A stretch of 64,000 nt of DNA from UBA6115 sp050952935 (lineage in GTDB: Bacteria > Bacillota > Clostridia > Christensenellales > Aristaeellaceae), in the NCBI GenBank assembly GCA_050952935.1, contig JBMNLS010000002.1, forward strand, positions 124,001 through 188,000, given 5' to 3'. A program made the translations under genes and the position numbers. The notes beneath the pieces are model-generated. The model had not been told where the DNA came from, ran no database searches, and saw only the letters and a program-made list of their open reading frames with translations. This document shows positions 49,262 to 56,621 of the stretch, one piece after another (position 1 is the stretch's first letter; each line of letters starts with the position of its first letter).

Positions 49262-50550
49262 GCACCAGACGTGTGAAGAGACCTTCACCAGGCTGGCTGC
49301 GGCTGGATAATGCCGCGAAAATCTATCCCGCCGCCCGTTCCAGAACCTGGATGGCGCTTTTCCGTGTGTCCATCACGCTGACTGAGCCCATTGACGAGGC
49401 CCTTTTGCAAAAAGCGCTGCGGCAATTGGTGAAGCGGGTGCCGCTGCTTTCCTACCGCTTAAAGCGCGGCCTGTTTTGGTATTATTTTGACTGGCATGAG
49501 GCCATCCCCGCCGTGCAGCCCGATGCCAGAAACCCAATGCTGCCCATTAACCTCAGGGAAAACGGCGGCTTTCTCTTCCGGGTGCGCAGCTTTGACAAGC
49601 GCATCGCCCTGGAGGTGTTCCACGCACTCACCGACGGTACCGGGGGGATGACTTTTCTGCTCACCTTAACGGCGGAATACCTCCGGCTCAAATACGGCCA
49701 GCGCATCCCTGAAGCCCCTATGATTCTGGACATGCGGGACGAACCTCAGCGGGAGGAGTGGGAGGACGCCTTTTTGCGCTATGCCCGGGACGCCTACAGG
49801 CCCCGGCAGGAGGAGACCGCCTGGCACCTGAAGGGTGTCCGGGAAAAACCAGGCTACCTGAACATCATCACAGGGCACATCCCCACCCAGGAACTCCTGA
49901 ACCTTGCCAGGGAAAAGGGCTGCTCCGTCAACAGCCTGCTGGCGGCCCTTCTGCTAAATGCCCTTATCCAGGCCAAAAACCGACGGCGCAAGCCGGGCCG
50001 GAAGCCGGTGAAGCTGTCTTTGCCGGTGAACCTGAGGCGCTATTATGAAACCAGAACCCTGCGCAACTTCTCCTCCTACATCAATGTTCCGGTGTATACG
50101 GACTATGGCAATTACAGCCTGGATGATCTCATCAGCCTGGTCAGCCACACGATGGGGCTGGAGACGCTGGAGCCGCTGGTGAACGCCCGTTTTTCCGCCA
50201 ATGTGAAGGCGGAGCGCAACTGGCTTTTGCGGGTGTTTCCCCTGTTTATGAAAACCGCGGTGCTGAAATTCATGTATCATGCCACCGGGGAAAGCTATAT
50301 GACCAGCACCCTTTCCAACATGGGGCTTGTCAAATTGCCCCCGGAAATGGAGCAGCACTGCCAGCGGGTGGAGCTGATGTTGGGCGCCCCCAAACGCACG
50401 CCGCTATCCTGCGCGGTGGTATCCGCTTGCGGCAACACAGCGGTCAACTTCACCAAAACCATCCGGGACAGCCAGGTGGAGCGGGTGTTTTTCACCCAGC
50501 TGGTGGAGCTGGGGGTGCCGGTATTGATTGAAAGCAACTGGAGGGAATAG
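49258..50550 (+). CDS. CoA-dependent acyltransferase-superfamily protein (condensation/alcohol acetyltransferase-like)
   Basis: A 430-residue protein of the chloramphenicol-acetyltransferase/condensation superfamily. The catalytic motif HxxxDG is in VFHALTDGTGGMTFLL, and a second core motif LSLPVNLRRYY lies near residue 265. Relatives transfer acyl groups from CoA or carrier proteins to alcohols, lipids or sugars. The GTG at 49258 overlaps the hydrolase stop. It directly abuts the DUF6320 gene. No membrane segment is evident. Confidence 0.78.
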   Translation: MSTRRVKRPSPGWLRLDNAAKIYPAARSRTWMALFRVSITLTEPIDEALLQKALRQLVKRVPLLSYRLKRGLFWYYFDWHEAIPAVQPDARNPMLPINLRENGGFLFRVRSFDKRIALEVFHALTDGTGGMTFLLTLTAEYLRLKYGQRIPEAPMILDMRDEPQREEWEDAFLRYARDAYRPRQEETAWHLKGVREKPGYLNIITGHIPTQELLNLAREKGCSVNSLLAALLLNALIQAKNRRRKPGRKPVKLSLPVNLRRYYETRTLRNFSSYINVPVYTDYGNYSLDDLISLVSHTMGLETLEPLVNARFSANVKAERNWLLRVFPLFMKTAVLKFMYHATGESYMTSTLSNMGLVKLPPEMEQHCQRVELMLGAPKRTPLSCAVVSACGNTAVNFTKTIRDSQVERVFFTQLVELGVPVLIESNWRE

Positions 50551-51255
50551 ATGTCCTACTGCGTTGAATGCGGGGTAAAGCTGGCGGCGGGGGAGCCCAA
50601 ATGCCCCCTGTGCCACACCCCGGTGAACAACCCCAACCACCCGGTATGCGATGTGGAGGCCTCCTCTCATCCCCAGGCCATTGAGGAGGCCATCAGCCGT
50701 CTTGACCGGCGCTATGCCAGGCGGCTGTCGCTGATTTTTTTGATGATTCCCATCGCCATTGTGTTGCTGATTGATTTTCTAAGTGGCAGCAACGGGTGGT
50801 CGGCCTATGTGGTGGGGGCGCTGGTGATGAGCTATTGTTTTTTTGCCGTGCCGCTGCTTTACCGATTCCCCCGGCCCTATCCCTATATCGTGGTGGATGT
50901 GTTGGCGCTGCTTGGATTTTTGCTGCTCATCGCCCGGATGGGGAACGATTATTCCTGGTATCTGCGGCTGGTGCTGCCGCTGATTTGCCTGCTGGGGGTG
51001 ATGACGCTGCTGGCGTTGGTTGTGATAAGAAGGCTGGAGCTCAAGCGCCTGTACCGCATGGCCCTGACGGTGGTGCTGGTTGCCCTAACCGCCATTGGCC
51101 TTGAAATCATCATCGATCTGTATGCCTGGGGACAAATGCATCTGGGCTGGTCGATCTACGCGGGGATCCCCCTGGCGGTCATCGCGATCATGCTGGCGGG
51201 GCTTGAGCAAAACAAGCTCCTGAAGGAAGAGGTGCGCAAGCGGCTATTTATGTGA
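50551..51255 (+). CDS. Zinc-ribbon membrane protein, DUF6320-like
   Basis: A 234-residue protein. Residues 1-30 hold a zinc ribbon CVEC...CPLC (YCVECGVKLAAGEPKCPLCH). A ~40-residue linker leads to about six membrane segments (residues 65-225). The family is often found next to an esterase and an acyltransferase as here; it may anchor or regulate them at the membrane, which is inference. It starts immediately after the acyltransferase stop. Confidence 0.68.
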   Translation: MSYCVECGVKLAAGEPKCPLCHTPVNNPNHPVCDVEASSHPQAIEEAISRLDRRYARRLSLIFLMIPIAIVLLIDFLSGSNGWSAYVVGALVMSYCFFAVPLLYRFPRPYPYIVVDVLALLGFLLLIARMGNDYSWYLRLVLPLICLLGVMTLLALVVIRRLELKRLYRMALTVVLVALTAIGLEIIIDLYAWGQMHLGWSIYAGIPLAVIAIMLAGLEQNKLLKEEVRKRLFM

Positions 51256-51265
51256 TATATGGCGC

Positions 51266-51294
51266 TTGTTTTAACAAAACATACATGCTATAAT
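51266..51294 (+). promoter_or_regulatory. Candidate promoter of murB-whiA-crh
   Basis: TATAAT at 51289-51294 with a weak -35 TTGTTT at 51266-51271, spacer 17 bases, 26 bases before the murB start. Confidence 0.5.
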
Positions 51295-51319
51295 AGCTTC
51301 AATCATTGGAGGATAGCCC

Positions 51320-52237
51320 ATGACAAGGGATGACCGGGCGGCGTGGCAGACGCTTTGCCGGGAGCGCTTTCAGGCGGACATTTCGCTTTCCGCCTATACC
51401 ACCATTAAGACCGGAGGTCCGGCCAAATGGCTGCTGGACGCACGGGACGAAGCGGAAATCACCCAGGCCCTGAGCCTGGCCCGCCGCCTGAGCATTCAAA
51501 CGCTGGTGATGGGCTGCGGCTCCAACCTGCTGATTTCAGACCATGGCTTTGACGGCCTGGTGCTGCGCCTGGGGGAGGGATTTTCCCACATCACCCGGTC
51601 GGGCGATTGCCTGCGCGCCCAGGCGGGGGTGACGCTTAAGACCCTGGCCTATTTTGCTGCCGACCATGGCTTGGGGGATTTGAGTTTCGCTGCCGGCATC
51701 CCCGGCACCCTGGGCGGGGGATGCTATATGAATGCCGGCGCTTTTGGCGGGGAACTGTCCCAATACATCACTTTTCTTGACTGTCTGGATCAGGAGGGCA
51801 AGCGCCTTGTTATCAGGGGGGAGCAGGCGGGCTTCGGCTACCGCCGCAGCCGCATGATGGATGAAGGCCTGGTGGTGCTGGGGGCGGAGTTGAAGCTGCT
51901 CCCCGGCCATAAGGAGGATCTTTACCGGCAAATGCGGGAATATCATGACGCCCGGCGGGAAAAACAGCCCCTGACCTGGCCCTCGGCCGGCTCCTTTTTC
52001 AAGCGCCCGGCGGGGCTGTTCGCGGGGGCGCTGATTGAACAGGCGGGGCTAAAAGGGTTTAGCATCGGCGGCGCCCAAGTGAGCGAGAAGCACGCCGGCT
52101 TTCTCATCAATACCGGGAATGCCACCACGGCTGATTTTCTGGCCCTCAAAAACGAAGTGCAGCGCCGGGTGCAGGCCCAGTTTGGCGTGATGCTGGAGCT
52201 GGAGGTGCGCATCATCGGCGAAACGGACGTACCATGA
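51320..52237 (+). CDS. murB: UDP-N-acetylenolpyruvoylglucosamine reductase
   Basis: A 305-residue FAD enzyme that makes UDP-MurNAc for peptidoglycan. Signatures are YTTIKTGGPAKWLLDA, MGCGSNLLISDHGFDGLVLRL in two parts, AGIPGTLGGGCYMNAGAFGGE and the active-site Ser/Glu regions PSAGSFFKRP and the C-terminal LELEVRIIGE. A GGAGGA site precedes the ATG. Its stop overlaps whiA by four bases. Confidence 0.95.
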   Translation: MTRDDRAAWQTLCRERFQADISLSAYTTIKTGGPAKWLLDARDEAEITQALSLARRLSIQTLVMGCGSNLLISDHGFDGLVLRLGEGFSHITRSGDCLRAQAGVTLKTLAYFAADHGLGDLSFAAGIPGTLGGGCYMNAGAFGGELSQYITFLDCLDQEGKRLVIRGEQAGFGYRRSRMMDEGLVVLGAELKLLPGHKEDLYRQMREYHDARREKQPLTWPSAGSFFKRPAGLFAGALIEQAGLKGFSIGGAQVSEKHAGFLINTGNATTADFLALKNEVQRRVQAQFGVMLELEVRIIGETDVP

Positions 52238-53172
52238 GCTTCACCCGGGAAGTGAAGGCTGAGCTGATCGGCATCCCCCTGGTGCGGGATTGCTGTGCCC
52301 GGGCGGAGCTGGCGGCCCTCACCCGGGGCGCCTCCTTCCTGAGCGTATCCGGCGGGAAGGGCTTCGCGCTCAACTACCGCACGGAAAACCCGGCGGTGTT
52401 AAGGCGCATCCTCCTTCTTTTACGCCAGACGAGCGCAGTTCTGGACAAACCCCAGCTGCTGGTGCGCAGGCGTTTTGGGGTGCGCAGGCTTTATGTGCTG
52501 GCTTTAAGCCATCCGGACAGCCGCCGGGTGTTGGCGGCGCATGGCATGCTGGTGGAAAATGAGGAAGGGGAAGAGGTGTTTCGTCCTCCTTCCCGACAGG
52601 TGACCAGGCGCGGCTGCTGCCGCCGGGCCTATGTCAGGGGCGCATTCCTGGCTTCCGGCTTCATTGCCGATCCCAAGCGATGCTACCATGCCGAATGGGT
52701 GCTGCCCGATGAGGCGGCCGCCCGTCATCTGCAGCGGGTGCTGCGGCATCTGGGGCTGATGGGCCGCGTCAGCCTCAGGCGGGGCCAGGGGATTTTGTAC
52801 ATGAAAGACGGGGATGAAATCTCCGAGCTCCTCAAGCACATGGAGGCGACGCGGGCGGTGCTTTCCCTGGAGAACAGCCGGGCGGAAAAAAGCCTGAAGG
52901 CAGAGGCAACCAGGGCCTTCAACTGTGACCAGGGTAACCTGGGGCGACAGCTAACCGCCGCCGGAAAGCAGGTCGCCGCCATTGAGCACATCTCCCTCAG
53001 CCGGGGGCTGACCAGCCTCCCTGCAGATCTGGAAGCCCTGGCGCGGCTGCGTCTGGCCAAGCCCGAGGCCAGCTTGGAGGAGCTGGGGCAGATGCTTTCC
53101 CCGCCCATCGGCAAATCAGGCGTGCAGCACCGGATGCGCCGACTGATGCAGCTATCAAACCCTGACCAGTAA
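52234..53172 (+). CDS. whiA: DNA-binding protein WhiA
   Basis: A 312-residue protein: an N-terminal LAGLIDADG-like domain (YVRGAFLASGFIADPKRCYH) and a C-terminal helix-turn-helix (LRLAKPEASLEELGQMLSPP then IGKSGVQHRMRRL). WhiA acts in division and chromosome segregation in Firmicutes. In Bacillus it lies in yvcJ-yvcK-whiA-crh; here the first two genes are missing and murB stands before it. Confidence 0.95.
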   Translation: MSFTREVKAELIGIPLVRDCCARAELAALTRGASFLSVSGGKGFALNYRTENPAVLRRILLLLRQTSAVLDKPQLLVRRRFGVRRLYVLALSHPDSRRVLAAHGMLVENEEGEEVFRPPSRQVTRRGCCRRAYVRGAFLASGFIADPKRCYHAEWVLPDEAAARHLQRVLRHLGLMGRVSLRRGQGILYMKDGDEISELLKHMEATRAVLSLENSRAEKSLKAEATRAFNCDQGNLGRQLTAAGKQVAAIEHISLSRGLTSLPADLEALARLRLAKPEASLEELGQMLSPPIGKSGVQHRMRRLMQLSNPDQ

Positions 53173-53184
53173 CACAGAAAGGCG

Positions 53185-53466
53185 GTGGTCACCCTGCTGA
53201 CGCGGAAGATTACCCTGGGGGGCGAGCTGCCCTTCACCACCCAGCGCCTGCAATGCCTGGCCAACGCAGCCAGCGCGTTTCAGGTTCGCGTCCTCATCAA
53301 GCGGGGCAACAACACCTATAACGCCAAGTCGCTGCTGGGCCTTTTGGCTATGGCCAGGGAACGGGAGCGGGAGATCACCCTGCTGGTGGATGGCGAAGAG
53401 GAACAGCAGGCGATGGAGGTTCTGTGTACCCTGCTCAGTGGTAAAGCCCTTGATTCTCAGGCCTGA
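53185..53466 (+). CDS. crh: HPr-like protein lacking the phosphorylatable His (Crh-like)
   Basis: A 93-residue HPr-fold protein. The usual GIHARP segment with His-15 is replaced by GELPFTTQR, so PEP-dependent phosphotransfer should be lost, while the Ser-46 region is kept as YNAKSLLGLLAM. This pattern matches Crh, a catabolite-repression cofactor phosphorylated by HPr kinase in Bacillus. It follows whiA as crh does there. GTG start with an AGAAAGGCG site. Function is inferred from residues and position. Confidence 0.78.
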   Translation: MVTLLTRKITLGGELPFTTQRLQCLANAASAFQVRVLIKRGNNTYNAKSLLGLLAMAREREREITLLVDGEEEQQAMEVLCTLLSGKALDSQA

Positions 53467-53527
53467 TGAGCCCAAAATCCCGTAATATATGGCGACCTGG
53501 CAGCATATTCTGTGTACCTGGGTTTGA

Positions 53528-53556
53528 TTGACACCCTTTTCCCTGCGTGCTATAAT
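53528..53556 (+). promoter_or_regulatory. Consensus promoter of tRNA-Arg
   Basis: Perfect TTGACA (53528-53533) and TATAAT (53551-53556) with a 17-base spacer, 38 bases before the tRNA. Confidence 0.9.
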
Positions 53557-53594
53557 CGCTTCTGCCTTGAAAGGTATTGTCTTTCAAGTTATGT

Positions 53595-53671
53595 GCTCCC
53601 GTAGCTCAGTTGGATAGAGTGTCAGACTCCGACTCTGAAGGTCGCGCGTTCGAGTCGCGCCGGGTGCGCCA
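53595..53671 (+). tRNA. tRNA-Arg (anticodon CCG)
   Basis: A 77-base cloverleaf with encoded CCA. The anticodon stem TCAGA/TCTGA encloses the loop CTCCGAC, giving anticodon CCG for arginine. The D-arm (TAGCTCAGTTGGATAGAG) and T-arm (GCGCGTTCGAGTCGCGC) are regular. The acceptor stem GCTCCCG/CGGGTGC has a U-U mismatch at position 3-70. Strong promoter and terminator flank it. Confidence 0.95.
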
Positions 53672-53678
53672 GCGAGAA

Positions 53679-53719
53679 ACCGTTGATTTTACTAACAAAT
53701 CAGCGGCTTTTTCTTTTTT
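53679..53719 (+). terminator. Terminator of tRNA-Arg
   Basis: CCGTTGATTT (53680-53689) pairs with AAATCAGCGG (53697-53706, one G-U), followed by a T-rich run. Confidence 0.88.
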
Positions 53720-53887
53720 AGAGTTGATTTTCTCTTTATATAGCATCCGTATATTTCCTAAAATAGAGAGAACTCGGAGGTACTGTCAAGATTTATGCGC
53801 GGATTTCCGGAGGCCATTCATTGGACTATCCAATGCTACTGGGATGAGCAGGCATCCATAAACAGTTTCCCAAAGCTCTTATGTAAA

Positions 53888-53925
53888 GAACTGCTCAGAC
53901 AAATTGCCCGAGCAGCTCATAAGTG
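53888..53925 (-). terminator. Probable terminator of the sigma/anti-sigma-SBP operon
   Basis: On the minus strand GCTGCTC pairs with GAGCAG(T) across a loop, then TTCTTTAC follows. It lies just after the stop of the fusion gene. The T-run is short. Confidence 0.5.
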
Positions 53926-53941
53926 TGGCAGGTGCGTTTCC

Positions 53942-56011
53942 TTACTTCGCCGCCTCCTGAAGCGCCTTGATGAAGGCATCCGCGTCCAGCTTTCCGCTGA
54001 GATAATCCTTTTGGATGTCATAGGTCACGGGAAATTCCCTGGTCATGACGGTGATGTTGGGGGCAACTTCCGCACGGTAGCGGGCCAGGTTGGCTTCGTC
54101 AGGGATATAGCCCTCATAGTTGCCGGACTGGAGCATTTCCTTTAATTTTTCAATTTGCACCTGATCTTCCTCGCTGATGCCTGCCTGAATATAGCTTACT
54201 TCGCTGTAGATACGGAGGTTATCCTCTACGTTTCGTTTGCCAATGTCATTGGCGGTGGCCACGGCGCTAAATTCCGGCAGGAACTGGCCGCTGATGTTCT
54301 GCGCCAGCCACTCCACATACTGAATGGCGGCTTCCTTGTTGGGGGAGGCGGCGTTGATAACGCATACGGCTATACGCTGGGGGAAGGCAGGGGTATCGCC
54401 CAGGCGCAGATAGAGGTTACGGTATTCTGGAAATGTATTCAGGAAGATAGGCGTGTCGGAGAAGAGGCCATAGATGAGGCCCTTGTTGTCAGGGGCAGCC
54501 TGCTTTTTACTCAGGGCCTTAGCGGCTGTTTTTATCTGCTCCAGGCCCTCCCGGAAGGCAGGGGTGTCAATGGCAGTGGGGTCACCCTTGGCCATGGCCT
54601 CGGAATAGGCCAGGTTCACCAGGGTTTCCAGCAGCAGGCGGCGGTTGGATGAGACGCTGTCACCGTCCACAAAGAAGCGGGTACCGCGGCGAGCTTGCCG
54701 GTCAAGGGCCATATACTCCTCCGCCAAAGCGGTGAGCTCGGAAAAACTCTCAGGCGCTTTTTCAAAGCTCCAGCCCAGTTTTTTCCATACATCATTGCTG
54801 GTGGTTTGCAGGCTGCTATAGCCGCCAAACACTGCATAGGGCACCGCATAGGTCTTGCCATCCCGGGTGACGGCCTCTTGCACTTTGGGATACATATTCT
54901 TGATCTCTGCCATGATGGTTTGATTGTCAGACAGATCAACAATCCGGCCGTCCCTGATCAGGGCATTTAGATCGCCCTCATTGAGGAAGAAGAAACCCAC
55001 ATCCCATTCATTTTCCGGGTTTGCCATGTAAGGATACCATTCCCCATACTCCAGGCGGATGTCCGTGGCCTTACGATCCGGGAAGGCGGCCATATAGCTT
55101 TCATGTGCCGCCCAGTGCGATCCTACCATCTTGATGGCGCCGGGCGCTGCGGTGGGCGTGGTTGTGGGATCAGGCGTCGGGGTCTGGGCGGCAATTTGGG
55201 CCTTGGCTGTTTCCGATAGCGCCGGCACAGCCCTCAGGGCCCAGCTATCCCTCTGGCGCTCGCCAACGGCGTCCCCGTCACGGTTTAACTCAATCCAACT
55301 CACATTGACGTTTAAGTCATAGGCTGCCGCGCGCTGGATACCAGGGCCAGCCACCTCAAAGGTGAAGCGCACCCGGCCATCAGGCAAAGGCAGATAGTTG
55401 TACCCGATATCCACATCCACCGGTTTGTCCGCGATGGAAAAGCGGTCTAGGCAGGCCTGCACCTGAAGCATCCTGGCGTTGTTTTTTTCTGCCAGATCAA
55501 AGTAGGTGGGGGCATCCTCAGGCACATCCTTATCCATGCCGTAGTACAGGGTGTAGCCGGCGGGGGAAGCGGGGCTGTACCCCTCCGGAATCAGCACCAC
55601 ACGGCTGCCCGCTTTGGGGGCAATGACGCCGGTGCCGTACAGGCCCTGCATATTCCCCTCCGTCTGGTACACCACCTCTTCAAGGGTCACCTCCAGGTCT
55701 CCCGCCGTGTGCACCTCGCCAACGGCGGCAATGTCGCCTTTCAGCAGCGCCTCTTCCTTTTCCTTGCCGTAAAGGAAGCCGAATATCTCAGCCGTGGGAG
55801 ACAGGATGGCGGCAACCGCCACCGCCGCCACAAGTAGCGTCAGCATCAATGCCAGGGCCAGGCCCAGGCTTAGTTTCTTTTTCATGACAGGTATCTCCTT
55901 TCCTGCGTTCAGGTCGTTCAGGTTTTTTTCCACAAAGGCGGTGAAGGCAGGGGGCGTTTCAGGGAACAGCGCTTTCAGGCGCTGGCTGTCCAGGGCATTC
56001 TTTTTCTTCAT
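53942..56011 (-). CDS. Membrane anti-sigma factor fused to a solute-binding-protein sensor domain
   Basis: A 689-residue protein of unusual layout: cytoplasmic N-terminus (1-42, RLKALFPETPPAFTAFVEKN) of anti-sigma size; one membrane segment (47-70); a DUF4179-like ectodomain (~75-274); a Thr/Pro linker (275-292, QTPTPDPTTTPTAAPGAI); and a ~397-residue domain resembling family 1 ABC solute-binding proteins (DGKTYAVPYAVFG hinge segment, APESFSELTALAEEYMAL, ASPNKEAAIQYVEWLAQN). It overlaps an ECF sigma gene by four bases (ATGA). It may read an extracellular sugar and release the sigma factor; this is inference. An internal ATG at 55885 with its own AAAGGAG site could give a form without the sigma-binding part. 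Confidence 0.78.
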   Translation of the reverse strand: MKKKNALDSQRLKALFPETPPAFTAFVEKNLNDLNAGKEIPVMKKKLSLGLALALMLTLLVAAVAVAAILSPTAEIFGFLYGKEKEEALLKGDIAAVGEVHTAGDLEVTLEEVVYQTEGNMQGLYGTGVIAPKAGSRVVLIPEGYSPASPAGYTLYYGMDKDVPEDAPTYFDLAEKNNARMLQVQACLDRFSIADKPVDVDIGYNYLPLPDGRVRFTFEVAGPGIQRAAAYDLNVNVSWIELNRDGDAVGERQRDSWALRAVPALSETAKAQIAAQTPTPDPTTTPTAAPGAIKMVGSHWAAHESYMAAFPDRKATDIRLEYGEWYPYMANPENEWDVGFFFLNEGDLNALIRDGRIVDLSDNQTIMAEIKNMYPKVQEAVTRDGKTYAVPYAVFGGYSSLQTTSNDVWKKLGWSFEKAPESFSELTALAEEYMALDRQARRGTRFFVDGDSVSSNRRLLLETLVNLAYSEAMAKGDPTAIDTPAFREGLEQIKTAAKALSKKQAAPDNKGLIYGLFSDTPIFLNTFPEYRNLYLRLGDTPAFPQRIAVCVINAASPNKEAAIQYVEWLAQNISGQFLPEFSAVATANDIGKRNVEDNLRIYSEVSYIQAGISEEDQVQIEKLKEMLQSGNYEGYIPDEANLARYRAEVAPNITVMTREFPVTYDIQKDYLSGKLDADAFIKALQEAAK

Positions 56012-56487
56012 TTTGGCGCCACCTCCCAGTCCGTCAGCCTTTGTTTCAGTGCCCGGCGGGCGCGGAACAGCCGGTTTTTCACCGCTGTGACCGTTATGCC
56101 AAGCGCCCGGGCGGTTTCTTTTTCAGTATAGTTTTCCATGTAGAACAGCAGCAGCGGGGTGCGCAGGCTTTCCGGCAAAAGCTGGATTGCTTCTGCCAGC
56201 TCGCTTTTCTCCGGTTGATAGACTGCCTCCGTATCCGGCATCTCCGCCACCGGGTACACCCGTTGGCGCCGGCGCTGAATGTTGCGGCATTCGTTCACCA
56301 CGATGCGGGTCAGGTAGGCGCGGAAACGGTCAGGGTCCACCCGGTCACGGGCTGCCCAGGCCTTCATGATGGCCTGCTGCACGGCGTCCCGGCAGTCGGC
56401 TTCATGGCGCAGGATGCTCATGGACAGCCGGTAAAGCGTCGGCGTTAAATCCATGATCTGCTGGGTAAACTGTTGGTCTGAAATCAT
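56008..56487 (-). CDS. ECF-type sigma-70 factor paired with the SBP-fused anti-sigma
   Basis: A 159-residue ECF sigma factor. Region 2 contains DCRDAVQQAIMKAWAARDRV and RAYLTRIVVNECRNIQRRRQ; region 4 contains LPESLRTPLLLFYMENYTEK then ETARALGITVTAVKNRLFRA. The ATG at 56487 has a GAGGAG site six bases upstream; a longer frame to 56514 is not needed. The anti-sigma gene starts within its stop. An ECF-like promoter lies just upstream, so the unit probably regulates itself. Confidence 0.88.
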   Translation of the reverse strand: MISDQQFTQQIMDLTPTLYRLSMSILRHEADCRDAVQQAIMKAWAARDRVDPDRFRAYLTRIVVNECRNIQRRRQRVYPVAEMPDTEAVYQPEKSELAEAIQLLPESLRTPLLLFYMENYTEKETARALGITVTAVKNRLFRARRALKQRLTDWEVAPK

Positions 56488-56542
56488 GATTCGCTCCTCA
56501 GTCTCAGAAAGCACGGATGCATCCTTTTGCTTTCATCTATCA

Positions 56543-56569
56543 TACGCGCCTGAGGCGGGGAAAGTTAGA
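56543..56569 (-). promoter_or_regulatory. Candidate ECF-sigma autoregulatory promoter
   Basis: On the minus strand TCTAAC (56569-56564), 17 bases, then CGTA (56546-56543), about 55 bases before the sigma start. The same 17-base spacing is seen before the other sigma gene (TGAATC/CGTC). Confidence 0.45.
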
Positions 56570-56570
56570 T

Positions 56571-56605
56571 AAAAAAGCTCTGCGCCATCAAAACCGCGCA
56601 GAGCT
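56571..56605 (-). terminator. Terminator of the sugar operon
   Basis: AGCTCTGCGC and GCGCAGAGCT form a perfect 10-bp stem with a six-T run on the minus strand, separating the alcohol dehydrogenase gene from the sigma operon. Confidence 0.9.
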
Positions 56606-56621
56606 GCTTAACCGATTGTAA

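Noticed and set aside
53577..53861. Open frame reading through the tRNA-Arg gene
   Set aside because: The tRNA, its promoter and terminator explain the sequence; the frame has no ribosome site.
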